Positions 34,221 to 41,678 of a DNA stretch of 41,678 bases are shown one piece after another (the first letter of the stretch is position 1; the number at the start of each line of letters is the position of its first letter). The notes below the pieces were generated by a model that had not been told where the DNA came from, did no database searches, and saw only the letters and a list, made by a program, of their open reading frames with translations. Source of the stretch: Schleiferiaceae bacterium (GTDB taxonomy: Bacteria; Bacteroidota; Bacteroidia; Flavobacteriales; Schleiferiaceae); assembly GCA_028357285.1 (NCBI GenBank), contig JAOMWM010000003.1:1-41678 (forward strand), read 5' to 3'. The position numbers and the translations under genes were made by a program.

Positions 34221-37200
34221 TTATAGATAAAGTAATGTGCCGTCCACTGTTTCAAAAACAGTGCTTAATAATTCAATATAACGATTTAATTGCTCCTGAT
34301 GTTCAGGTTTTTCAAGGCCAGTTTTATAATCAACCACTGTAATCTTGTTACCAGCTTTAATGAGAAGATCAGGGCGTACAGTAGCATCTTTAGAGATAAT
34401 GGAGCGTTCCGTATAAATAAGTACTCCGCTCTCATTGATGCCTTTAAGTACTGGGTGTTGGGCCAATTGGTCAATGGACGTTGCTGCACCTTCGTGCAAG
34501 TGCTCTGAAAACGCACCCGTGCGGTACAGCCTGCGCAAAGCCGCCGCTCGTGAAGCGGGATTTCTCTGGAGAATTTGATGGAGCGCCGTTCCCCACTTGC
34601 TACCGTCGGCATGACCGTCAAACCAACCTCTAGGCGCAGTTTGCGCCATTCGAAGGTTAGCAGGAGAGAATACACCTGGCTTTGGCGCTACAGGACGAAC
34701 AGATTCTTCAATGTTTGCAGGCTCCGGGAGTACGATTTCTCCAGAGCGGTACGCACCTTCCTCGGGGTCACATCCTAAAAAGTCGATCAAGCCCTTCCCT
34801 AATTCATCAGGCTTTTCTTTATCCACATATACATGCAACCCTGTAACCGGTCGAGTCATGGCCACATAGACCATGTTCATCCAGTCAAAGTAACTCTGGT
34901 TTTCTAGTTCTGTCCATAATTTTGGTTCAAACAGCGAGGCGTTTTTGTCCGATTTTGTAATGGGTAATCGGGTCAATTCCGGATGGACATCCACATCTAT
35001 CCAGTGCGCATCGCCGCCCGATTTATAGTTAATCCCAAACGGAAGAATGACGTGTTCAAACTCTAACCCTTTACTCTTATGGATGGTCATCACCTGCACC
35101 GCAGGTTTATCCTGAGGAGCAGGAACATTACGTTTCTTAGCTTCCGCTTCCCACCATGAGGGCAAAGTGGCGAAGGAACCTTCTCTAGTTTGAAACCCGT
35201 AGAGCAGATCAAGACAGCTGTCCATCATGGCATTTGGCTCTAATAAAAGGCCAAAGGCTTCAAAAACGCGTGCTCCGAAAGTGTATAACGATTCTTGTTG
35301 GCTAAATAATTCTTGGAGACCCGGAAATAGACCGCTGAGGTAGGGTATGCCTTTTGATGTGGCTTCCTGTTGGAAAACAAAGGGCTCTAATTGCGCGGGA
35401 ATTTTACCAAGCTTCGTGAGTGCGTAGGCCAATTCAAACCTGCTTTCACGATCATCAGCATTCAGGAAAAGTTTGGCGCAAGACAAGAGAACGGTACTTT
35501 CGAAAGAGCTTCCTACTACGAGACTATCTGCGGATAATACTGGAATTCCTGCTCCCGTTAAAAAATTGGCCAATAATTTTCCCTGCGCATTCCCACGGAC
35601 TAAAAGGGCGATATCATTGCACGAATGCCCGCGTTCGATCAGGGTTTCAATACTAGATTTTACCTGTGCGCAAACCGCCTCTGCATAACTTTGAGCGGTT
35701 TTTGTCTCACCCTCAGGAACGGAGATGAACGCCACATTTACTTCGCCTTTTAAGGGATCTTTGTGAGGGATTTGTTGCAGTTGGGTGCCGGTATAGGTAC
35801 TCTGGTGCGCAGAAACGGTAAGCCGCTTACCGAGGTGCTCAAAAAAGTCATTGTTAAAGTGTACAATATTCCCGTAGGTGCGAAAGTTTTTGGGCAGCTG
35901 CACGGTTTCACGCGAGTACAATTCGTGCCCATCCGGGTGTTGTTGAAAGCGATTGGATGGGTGAACGTTATCTACCAACTCCATGAATTGTTCAGCACGT
36001 CCGCCCCGCCAGCGGTAGATGCTTTGCTTTGCATCTCCAACAATAAGTGCGCTGTTTGGATTTTTATCTTTAGTCAGCGTATGCTCAATGAGTGGATGTA
36101 GATTATCGAATTGCATTTCAGAGGTATCCTGAAACTCATCGATATAGAAATGCCAAAACTTTTCTCCCAAACGTGCATAAATAAAAGCGGTAGGTTCTTT
36201 TTGAAGTTCTTCGGAAATTAATTTATTGAAGGCGCTAAGCGGCATGGTGTTTTGCTCTTCTTGAAGGGCATTAAACTTATCCATGAGTGCCCGTGTCGCT
36301 GAGAGTTGCTGCAGTTTTTCGGTGGCCTGCTTGAGCAATAATAATTTGCGTTGTTTGCTTTCTTGGAACGCTTGGGCCAATTCTAAAAAGGCCACCCAAT
36401 CCGCATCTGTACCTTTCTTTGGCTTCGTTTTAAACGCCTGAACACCTGCTTCAAGATTGTTGCTGCGTAGGTTGGACCAGAGATCAACAAAATGTTTTTT
36501 CGCCTGAGGGTAATAGGTAAAGTTGTCTTTCGTGTATCCCTGAGATTTTAAATGGGTAAAGGCTTGGTGTGCTAGTTTTTTACCTTCGGCTACTATGACG
36601 GAAAGTTCACGATTTAGTTCTTCTTCCAGCTCAAGCATGCGCTCAGGCCCTGGTAAATGGGCCAATTCCCTCCATGTATCCTCGTTAAAGCTCTCTTTCC
36701 CTTCGCGCTTTAAATCACGATCAGGGTTGTGACTCTTTTCGCGGTTCATACGTTCCTGCATCCATGCGGCAAGAGATTCCCGTAACGCTGGCGCATCCCC
36801 GAGGCTACTGTAGAGCAAGTCTAATGCCTCTTCAATCATGCCATCGAGGTCTAGTCGTACCTCAAAATTATCATCGAGATCAAGGTCTCTCGTGAAGGTG
36901 CGCACTAATCGATGCGTGAACTGGTCAATGGTACCAACATTTAGCGTGCTGTAGTTGTGCAGCATGTGGCTTGCAGCTCCAGCGGCGCGTTGCTGCAATT
37001 CCTCCGATGAAATACCAATCTCCTCCCATATAGGCTTAAAGAATTCACTCCGGGAAGGGTGTTCTAGGCCTTTAAAGGTTAATAATTGGTCTAAAAGTCG
37101 CGCCTTCATTTCGGCAGCGGCATTGTTGGTGAAAGTGATTGCTAAAACCTTTTGATACGCATGGTCCATATCCTTTTTTCGCAGTGCATTCATCAAAATG

Positions 37201-37301
37201 TGCTGGACGAGCGAATACGTTTTACCCGACCCCGCAGATGCGTTTAAAACGATGAAGTCAGCCGGTGCAGATAGCGGCGTATGGCCTTGATTTGCGGTCA
37301 T
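34221..37301 (-). CDS. UvrD/AddA-type helicase with C-terminal RecB-like nuclease
   Basis: The 1026-residue protein has a complete SF1 helicase core. Walker A is NASAGSGKTYSLV (GSGKT at residues 24-28); motif Ia is LAITFTNNAAAEMKARL; the DEFQDTSEMQ box, VGDAKQSIYRWRGG, QVMTIHKSKGLEFEHV and VYVAMTRPVTGLHVY follow. The last 150 residues carry a PD-(D/E)XK nuclease with GTALHQIL, RPDLLIK and VVDYKTGLEKPEHQEQLNRY. It is thus an AddA-like subunit that resects double-strand breaks. Its usual partner AddB is not adjacent and not in the window. It is divergent from the superoxide dismutase gene. Confidence 0.92.
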   Translation of the reverse strand: MTANQGHTPLSAPADFIVLNASAGSGKTYSLVQHILMNALRKKDMDHAYQKVLAITFTNNAAAEMKARLLDQLLTFKGLEHPSRSEFFKPIWEEIGISSEELQQRAAGAASHMLHNYSTLNVGTIDQFTHRLVRTFTRDLDLDDNFEVRLDLDGMIEEALDLLYSSLGDAPALRESLAAWMQERMNREKSHNPDRDLKREGKESFNEDTWRELAHLPGPERMLELEEELNRELSVIVAEGKKLAHQAFTHLKSQGYTKDNFTYYPQAKKHFVDLWSNLRSNNLEAGVQAFKTKPKKGTDADWVAFLELAQAFQESKQRKLLLLKQATEKLQQLSATRALMDKFNALQEEQNTMPLSAFNKLISEELQKEPTAFIYARLGEKFWHFYIDEFQDTSEMQFDNLHPLIEHTLTKDKNPNSALIVGDAKQSIYRWRGGRAEQFMELVDNVHPSNRFQQHPDGHELYSRETVQLPKNFRTYGNIVHFNNDFFEHLGKRLTVSAHQSTYTGTQLQQIPHKDPLKGEVNVAFISVPEGETKTAQSYAEAVCAQVKSSIETLIERGHSCNDIALLVRGNAQGKLLANFLTGAGIPVLSADSLVVGSSFESTVLLSCAKLFLNADDRESRFELAYALTKLGKIPAQLEPFVFQQEATSKGIPYLSGLFPGLQELFSQQESLYTFGARVFEAFGLLLEPNAMMDSCLDLLYGFQTREGSFATLPSWWEAEAKKRNVPAPQDKPAVQVMTIHKSKGLEFEHVILPFGINYKSGGDAHWIDVDVHPELTRLPITKSDKNASLFEPKLWTELENQSYFDWMNMVYVAMTRPVTGLHVYVDKEKPDELGKGLIDFLGCDPEEGAYRSGEIVLPEPANIEESVRPVAPKPGVFSPANLRMAQTAPRGWFDGHADGSKWGTALHQILQRNPASRAAALRRLYRTGAFSEHLHEGAATSIDQLAQHPVLKGINESGVLIYTERSIISKDATVRPDLLIKAGNKITVVDYKTGLEKPEHQEQLNRYIELLSTVFETVDGTLLYL

Positions 37302-37395
37302 AGAGTTTATTGAACAGGATATAAACGTAAGTTAAAACCTTCAGTCGGAATTTGCCTTACCTTTATACCAAGAATTAATATAAAACCGACTAAAT

Positions 37396-37998
37396 ATGGC
37401 TTTTGAATTACCCGAATTAGGCTACGCATACGATGCTCTCGAGCCGCACATGGATGCGCGCACGATGGAGATTCATCACAGTAAGCACCACGCAGGATAT
37501 ACTGCAAAATTGAATGCTGCCATTGCCGGCACAGATATGGAAGGCAAGTCCATAGAAGAATTGCTTGCAAACCATTCAGATCATGCCGCAATACGCAATA
37601 ATGGTGGTGGATATTACAACCACTGTTTATTTTGGGAAGTAATGAGCCCAACTGGTGGCGGTGCCCCAACAGGCGAATTGGCTGCGGCTATTGATGCAGC
37701 ATTTGGCTCGCTTGATGGATTAAAAGAAAAATTCAATGCGGCAGCGGCAACACGCTTTGGTTCAGGATGGGCCTGGTTGTGTGTTAACAACGGCGCATTG
37801 GAAGTGTGTTCTTCTGCAAATCAAGACAACACATTAATGCCAGGCGTTGGTTGTGGTGGTCACCCGATCATGGGTCTAGATGTATGGGAACACGCCTATT
37901 ACCTCAACTACCAAAACCGTCGTCCAGACTACATTAATGCATTTTGGAATGTGATTAATTGGGAGGCAGTTGCAGCGAAATACGCAGCAGCGAAATAA
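37396..37998 (+). CDS. Superoxide dismutase (Mn/Fe family)
   Basis: The 200-residue enzyme converts superoxide to oxygen and peroxide. Metal ligands are H27 (in EIHHSKHH), H76 (in [11 protein letters not shown]), D162 and H166 (in [12 protein letters not shown]). Q143 in the [12 protein letters not shown] segment is in the position typical of Mn-type enzymes. The GGGYYNH motif carries Tyr where Mn enzymes often have His, so a cambialistic enzyme is possible. There is no signal peptide. It has an A-rich leader. The nearby DtxR/TroA metal genes fit a Mn-linked role. A terminator follows. Confidence 0.95.
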   Translation: MAFELPELGYAYDALEPHMDARTMEIHHSKHHAGYTAKLNAAIAGTDMEGKSIEELLANHSDHAAIRNNGGGYYNHCLFWEVMSPTGGGAPTGELAAAIDAAFGSLDGLKEKFNAAAATRFGSGWAWLCVNNGALEVCSSANQDNTLMPGVGCGGHPIMGLDVWEHAYYLNYQNRRPDYINAFWNVINWEAVAAKYAAAK

Positions 37999-38022
37999 AC
38001 GGATTCAATCTTAGAACGTAAG

Positions 38023-38050
38023 AACCTCGGGCAAACGCTCGGGGTTTTTT
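38023..38050 (+). terminator. Intrinsic terminator after superoxide dismutase
   Basis: AACCTCGGGC can pair with GCTCGGGGTT around loop AAAC, allowing two G-U pairs, followed by several T residues. It lies between the dismutase and the convergent outer-membrane protein gene. Confidence 0.82.
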
Positions 38051-38061
38051 TATGCCGAGAT

Positions 38062-38559
38062 TTAAATGGCGTCGTCTATTTTTTCCACAGCTTTCCTTAC
38101 GTCAAAGTAGAAGCGTGCCCCAATGGCAAAATTGGTCACTAAAGTCGGGGAAGGAAGTACGGCAACGCCAGGTGCAAATTCGAAGAACACATCAACAGGA
38201 AAATCAGCAGCTTCATAGGCCACCCCGAGAGGCACTCGCGCATAGAGTTGGTTGCCCGCATCGTTGTAGCTCTTCAGATGTATACCGCCGCCGTAGTAAA
38301 ACGGAATGCGCCCTTTTTCTGCGGTGATGAAATCGTAGTTGTGGAGCAAGTAATCTGCCCCGATGTTTATGCCTTCTTGCCCTTTCACGGCACTGTAGCC
38401 TAAGGTATACTGAAAGGCTTCATTGTTGTTGTTGAACTTCTTAATGCTGAAGCCGCTCGGTTCTCCCAAAGCGAGTCCAATACCGTAATGGCCTTTATGA
38501 TCTTGCGCGGCCGCAGCAAAGGCCATTGCAAAAACTACAAGTAGAAGTGTTTTTTTCAT
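38062..38559 (-). CDS. Small outer-membrane beta-barrel-like protein
   Basis: Starting at MKKTLLLVVF (ATG at 38559) gives 165 residues with a signal peptide ending near AFAAAAQ. The mature part alternates short strands, for example GIGLALGEPSGFSIKKF, QYTLGYSAVKG and FYYGGGIHLKSY. This resembles BAPKO_0422/DUF3996-type small barrels, though I am not sure of the family. A longer frame starts inside the preceding lpxH gene and is rejected. The start overlaps the lpxH stop (ATGA). The C-terminus ends in a short charged tail rather than a barrel strand. Confidence 0.75.
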   Translation of the reverse strand: MKKTLLLVVFAMAFAAAAQDHKGHYGIGLALGEPSGFSIKKFNNNNEAFQYTLGYSAVKGQEGINIGADYLLHNYDFITAEKGRIPFYYGGGIHLKSYNDAGNQLYARVPLGVAYEAADFPVDVFFEFAPGVAVLPSPTLVTNFAIGARFYFDVRKAVEKIDDAI

Positions 38560-39338
38560 TTTCTTGAGTTGTAACTGTCTAGGGTTAAATGTGTGCCGTC
38601 CCATTTAGCGAACGTATTTAAACGAATCCAATCGCCGAGGACAATGTATGTGCTGTCAATTTTAGTGCCATCTTCCGACTCGTGCGTTTGGAGGACCAAT
38701 TCTTTTTCATGATGCCGATGCCCATAAATAAAGTAGTCGAACCACTCCTGTTCAAGAACTGTTTTACTGTGGACCAATTGCCTTTCTTTTTCTCCTTTGA
38801 ACGCATGATCATCATTGCTTTGGCTGTTGCGTGATGTCTGTGACATACGCGCGGCAAACCCTACCCCAAAATTAGGATGCAGGCGCTTGTAGGCCCAAAT
38901 CGCAATAGGGTTCGTAAAGAGCTTTTTTAACGCTTTGTATTTACGATCGCCAGGGCCTAAACCGTCCCCGTGCGCGAGGTAAAAAGCGGTCTTACCTTCG
39001 TTTGGCGACCACTTCAGCGGTTTGTGATGAACAGTTGCGCCGAGCTCTTCTTCCAGGTAGTTCCCCATCCAGAGGTCGTGATTACCAACGAAAACATCAA
39101 GTTGAAGACCGGCATCAACCATGAGCGCCAACTGACCTAAAACGCGGGTATGACCGCGTGGTACAACGTGTTTGTATTCGAACCAGAAGTCAAAAAGATC
39201 GCCAACGATAAAGAGTTGTTTACAGTCCTTTTCAATATGTTTTAAAAAAGACACTAGCGTACGCTCACGCTCCTGGCTTTCGCGAACTGAGGGTGCTCCT
39301 AAATGGACATCTGATATGAAATAAGTGTGGGCTTTCAC
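38556..39338 (-). CDS. lpxH: UDP-2,3-diacylglucosamine diphosphatase (LpxH-like)
   Basis: The 260-residue calcineurin-like phosphoesterase makes lipid X in lipid A synthesis. Metal-binding motifs are in order: D10-H12 in FISDVHLGAP, D47 in VGDLFDFW, N86-H87 in GNHD, H123 in LAHGDGLGPG and H207/H209 in YGHRHHEKE. The extra FDFWFEYK segment is typical of LpxH. It is the first gene of a two-gene unit with the small outer-membrane protein. Confidence 0.9.
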   Translation of the reverse strand: MKAHTYFISDVHLGAPSVRESQERERTLVSFLKHIEKDCKQLFIVGDLFDFWFEYKHVVPRGHTRVLGQLALMVDAGLQLDVFVGNHDLWMGNYLEEELGATVHHKPLKWSPNEGKTAFYLAHGDGLGPGDRKYKALKKLFTNPIAIWAYKRLHPNFGVGFAARMSQTSRNSQSNDDHAFKGEKERQLVHSKTVLEQEWFDYFIYGHRHHEKELVLQTHESEDGTKIDSTYIVLGDWIRLNTFAKWDGTHLTLDSYNSRK

Positions 39339-39399
39339 GGTCGCTAAGGTAAGTTATTTATAGTATTCTCGCGTTTGTGATAGTTGGTGTTTAAATAAT

Positions 39400-39417
39400 T
39401 TTTAGCTTTGCCTAAAA
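39400..39417. promoter_or_regulatory. Candidate DtxR-family operator over a -7 promoter element
   Basis: TTTTAG, six bases, CTAAAA form a perfect 6-bp inverted repeat. Inside it TAGCTTTG (39403-39410) is an exact TAnnTTTG promoter match. It lies 16 bases before the start of the DtxR-family gene. A regulator bound here would cover the promoter of its own operon. A further CCTAGG palindrome lies at 39428-39433, next to the start. Confidence 0.55.
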
Positions 39418-39432
39418 TAAAAAATAGCCTAG

Positions 39433-40089
39433 GTGAAAACCCACACGGAAAGCGAAGAAAATTATATTAAAGCCCTCTACCATCTTGGCGGAGAGCAGCC
39501 CGTAAGCAATGGAGACCTTGCACAGCGCATAGGCGCGAAAGGTTCTTCTGTTACCCAAGCGGTGAAGCGGCTGGGGCAAAAAGATCTAGTGAACGTTGTT
39601 CCGTATAAAGGGGTGCAGCTGACCCCACAAGGCATACGTTTGGCGAAATCCATTTTACGCAAACACCGATTATGGGAGACCTTTCTAGTAGATAAACTGG
39701 GATTCGGTTGGGACGAAGTGCATCCACTCGCGGAGCAGTTGGAACACATCCAGAGTGAGGAACTGGTCGATCGAATGTTTCAATTTTTAGGCAGTCCGAA
39801 ACACGATCCACATGGTGATCCTATTCCGGAACGCGACGGTCAAATGCCCCCGGTTTTAGGACAGCCCATCGGTGCGTTTACCGCAGGTGTCGAGATTCGT
39901 ATTGTTCGGGTAGAAGATGCGGGATCAGAGTTCTTTGACCAATTGGACACCATGAACATCAACTTAGGCAACACTTACAAAATCCGTGCAATCTCAGCGT
40001 TTGACTCTAGTGTAGAGCTGGGTTCATCTACAGGTTCTTTTTGGCTTAGTCAGAGCATGTGCGCAAACATTTACGCCATACAATCATGA
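39433..40089 (+). CDS. DtxR/MntR-family metal-dependent regulator
   Basis: The 218-residue regulator starts at GTG (39433). The N-terminus SEENYIKALYHLGG and the following winged HTH, ENYIKALYH through VTQAVKRLGQKDLV, match DtxR-family proteins. A helical dimerisation and metal-binding part carries several His and Glu residues (KHRLWE, HPLAEQLEH). The C-terminus (about residues 140-218) resembles an FeoA/SH3-like domain. It should repress metal uptake when Mn or Fe is plentiful. The next gene overlaps it by 4 bp, so autoregulation of a whole uptake operon is likely. Confidence 0.92.
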   Translation: MKTHTESEENYIKALYHLGGEQPVSNGDLAQRIGAKGSSVTQAVKRLGQKDLVNVVPYKGVQLTPQGIRLAKSILRKHRLWETFLVDKLGFGWDEVHPLAEQLEHIQSEELVDRMFQFLGSPKHDPHGDPIPERDGQMPPVLGQPIGAFTAGVEIRIVRVEDAGSEFFDQLDTMNINLGNTYKIRAISAFDSSVELGSSTGSFWLSQSMCANIYAIQS

Positions 40090-40973
40090 GAAAAATTTTA
40101 GCATTTGCAGTGGCAGCAATGACCTTTGGATGTACTCCAGAGCCTTCCATAGCTGTTTTGTGTACGACCTCAGTTGTCGCGGATGCCGCTCACATTTTGC
40201 TTCCGGAGGAAATTTCGGTCCAAGCCCTGATGCAGTCGAACATAGATCCCCACAGCTACAAACCGGTGGAAAGTGATGTAGCGAAGCTCAGTAACGCAAG
40301 AATTATTCTCCACAACGGTCTTCATTTGGAAGGCAAAATGACAGATATATTAGAAAAACTAGGGCAACAAAAACCCATCCATGCGATGAGCAGTGCGCTT
40401 CAGTCTCACGACCTTATCGAAGTAGGCCCCAACACGTATGACCCGCACATTTGGTTCGATTTGCAACTGTGGGACCGCTGCGTAGGAGAACTCGCCATCT
40501 TTTTAATAGACCAACTTCCCGAGCACCGCCAAGCCATCGAGCAAAATGCGATGGACTATTCTTCAGAGCTAGTACTAGCCCACGATGAAATGATTCGCTC
40601 AATCAACGAGGTACCCGACTCGCTCTGTGCAATGGTTACGGCACACGATGCATTCTCTTATTTCGGTCGTGCTTATGGTATAGAAGTGCACGGTTTACAA
40701 GGGATAAGTACTGCGGCCGAATTTGGTATAAAAGACATGACCACCTCCGCCCAATTCATCTTAGACCGCGGCCTTTCTACTGTCTTTATTGAGACATCGG
40801 TGAACTCCAAAAGTATTGAAGCGCTTCAAGAAGCTGTGGCACAAAAAGGCGGAAAGGTAATAATCGGAGCACCGTTATACAGCGATGCGCTGGGAGAGCA
40901 AGGAACGACGGAGGCTACTTTACTAGGAGCGTTTAGACACAATACTACACAGATTTTAAAATCATTCAATTAA
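40086..40973 (+). CDS. TroA-like Mn/Zn ABC transporter substrate-binding lipoprotein
   Basis: The 295-residue product starts at ATG 40086 (MRKILAFAV). Its signal ends at Cys16 in MTFGC, so it is probably a lipoprotein. Metal ligands are H56 (NIDPHSY), H121 (YDPHIWFD), H187 (VTAHDAFSYFG) and D267 (LYSDALGEQGT). The His at the third position and the LQGISTAAEFG segment resemble Treponema TroA more than Glu-type Mn binders, so Zn and Mn are both possible. It overlaps the regulator (ATGA) and the ABC gene (TAATG). Confidence 0.9.
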   Translation: MRKILAFAVAAMTFGCTPEPSIAVLCTTSVVADAAHILLPEEISVQALMQSNIDPHSYKPVESDVAKLSNARIILHNGLHLEGKMTDILEKLGQQKPIHAMSSALQSHDLIEVGPNTYDPHIWFDLQLWDRCVGELAIFLIDQLPEHRQAIEQNAMDYSSELVLAHDEMIRSINEVPDSLCAMVTAHDAFSYFGRAYGIEVHGLQGISTAAEFGIKDMTTSAQFILDRGLSTVFIETSVNSKSIEALQEAVAQKGGKVIIGAPLYSDALGEQGTTEATLLGAFRHNTTQILKSFN

Positions 40974-41678
40974 TGGAAAAGAGCATTGAAGTACACAACC
41001 TCACGGTCAGCTACCACAGCAAACCCGTGCTTTGGGATGTTGATTTTGAATTACCGAAGGGCAAAATAATCGGTGTTGTAGGACCGAACGGTTCAGGGAA
41101 AACCACCATGCTCAAAACAGTTATGGGCTTAATGAAACCCGACAGTGGTTACACGGAAATATTTGGCCAACCCTTGGACAAAGTGCGTGAACGCGTAAGT
41201 TATGTGCCTCAGCGTGAAAGTGTGGATTGGGACTTCCCTGCCGATGTCATGGACGTCGTGTTGATGGGACGCTACCGCAAAAACAACCTATTCAAACGCA
41301 TCACGAAAGAAGACCGTCGCATCGCCACTGAGGCGCTCGAAAAAGTGAACCTTTTGGAATTTGCAGATCGCCAGATTTCCCAGCTTTCTGGTGGACAACA
41401 ACAACGCGTCTTCATAGCGCGTTCACTTGCGCAACAGGCAGATATATACTTAATGGACGAGCCATTCGTTGGGGTTGATGCCGCTACTGAGGACGCCATT
41501 TTAAAGCTGCTGCGCGACATGAAAAATGAGGGCAAAACAGTAGTTATTGTTCACCATGATTTACAAACCGCAAATGAATATTTTGATTGGATAGTGTTGC
41601 TCAACACGCGCTTAGTTGCAGCGGGTCCTAAAGAAGAAGTGTTTACAAAAGAACTGTTGCAAGAGGCTTACGGAGGTA
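40973..41678 (+). CDS. Mn/Zn ABC transporter ATP-binding protein, 3' end missing
   Basis: The frame has 235 codons and runs off the right edge without a stop. The ATG overlaps the stop of the binding-protein gene (TAATG). Walker A GPNGSGKT is at residues 37-44; the Q loop lies in VSYVPQRESV; the signature is LSGGQQQRV; Walker B is IYLMDEPFVGVD; the switch His is in VIVHHD. This is the TroB/ZnuC type. The membrane permease is expected just beyond the window. Confidence 0.93.
   Translation, partial: MEKSIEVHNLTVSYHSKPVLWDVDFELPKGKIIGVVGPNGSGKTTMLKTVMGLMKPDSGYTEIFGQPLDKVRERVSYVPQRESVDWDFPADVMDVVLMGRYRKNNLFKRITKEDRRIATEALEKVNLLEFADRQISQLSGGQQQRVFIARSLAQQADIYLMDEPFVGVDAATEDAILKLLRDMKNEGKTVVIVHHDLQTANEYFDWIVLLNTRLVAAGPKEEVFTKELLQEAYGG

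Noticed and set aside
34819-34827. TTATCCACA DnaA-box match
   Set aside because: It is a single 9-mer inside the helicase gene with no cluster or AT-rich unwinding region; about 0.3 matches are expected by chance.
37307-37669. Minus-strand ORF of 120 residues antisense to superoxide dismutase
   Set aside because: It lies wholly over the dismutase gene and its promoter, has no recognisable domain and has Cys/His-rich composition typical of antisense frames.

Overview
This window looks like chromosomal core-genome DNA of a Bacteroidota bacterium, most likely a marine or freshwater member of the Flavobacteriales. The evidence is family content and gene order: DUF4175-ybeY-mnmG; acpP-fabF-rnc-(IPExxxVDY protein)-pyk; the type IX secretion lipoprotein PorW/SprE next to a bactofilin and the ATP synthase genes; an ATP synthase operon without atpD/atpC; and DUF5777-YceI-cytochrome c. 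Promoter-like TAnnTTTG elements, A-rich leaders and few Shine-Dalgarno sequences fit the same phylum. No phage, insertion sequence, CRISPR array, rRNA or tRNA was seen.

Layout. 1-5.5 kb: a truncated DUF4175 membrane protein, ybeY, mnmG and a methyltransferase on the + strand, with two parS centromere-like sites (one perfect, one 15/16). 5.5-10.8 kb: alternating small units: holB (-), pgk (+), cvpA (-), an unknown small protein (+), two tandem paralogous lipoproteins (-), pheS (+), and a pterin carbinolamine dehydratase (-). 10.8-15.0 kb: a minus-strand operon for fatty-acid synthesis, RNase III and pyruvate kinase. 15.0-16.1 kb: purN-rnhA. 16.1-20.6 kb: an M23 peptidase divergent from porW/sprE, then a bactofilin, AtpZ and a small membrane protein. 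20.8-25.9 kb: atpB-E-F-H-A-G, with a terminator-like hairpin just after atpE. 26.0-32.3 kb: a small HTH protein, a sensor histidine kinase, a crotonase, an alpha/beta hydrolase, a DUF819 membrane protein, an unknown membrane protein and a carboxypeptidase Q-like M28 peptidase. 32.4-37.3 kb: a minus-strand unit of an AddA-like helicase-nuclease, cytochrome c, YceI and a DUF5777 protein. 37.4-41.7 kb: superoxide dismutase, a small outer-membrane protein, LpxH, then a DtxR-family regulator with a TroA-like binding protein and an ABC ATPase (cut by the window end). These last three look like a Mn/Zn uptake operon with an operator over its promoter.

Most of the window is housekeeping. The points most worth a second look are the paired parS sites and the seven-codon mini-ORF that one of them creates, the hairpin after atpE, the M23-PorW-bactofilin cluster, the palindrome over the DtxR promoter, and the convergent gene pairs whose stop codons overlap by 4-6 bp. 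I did not find a clearly new defence or mobile system.
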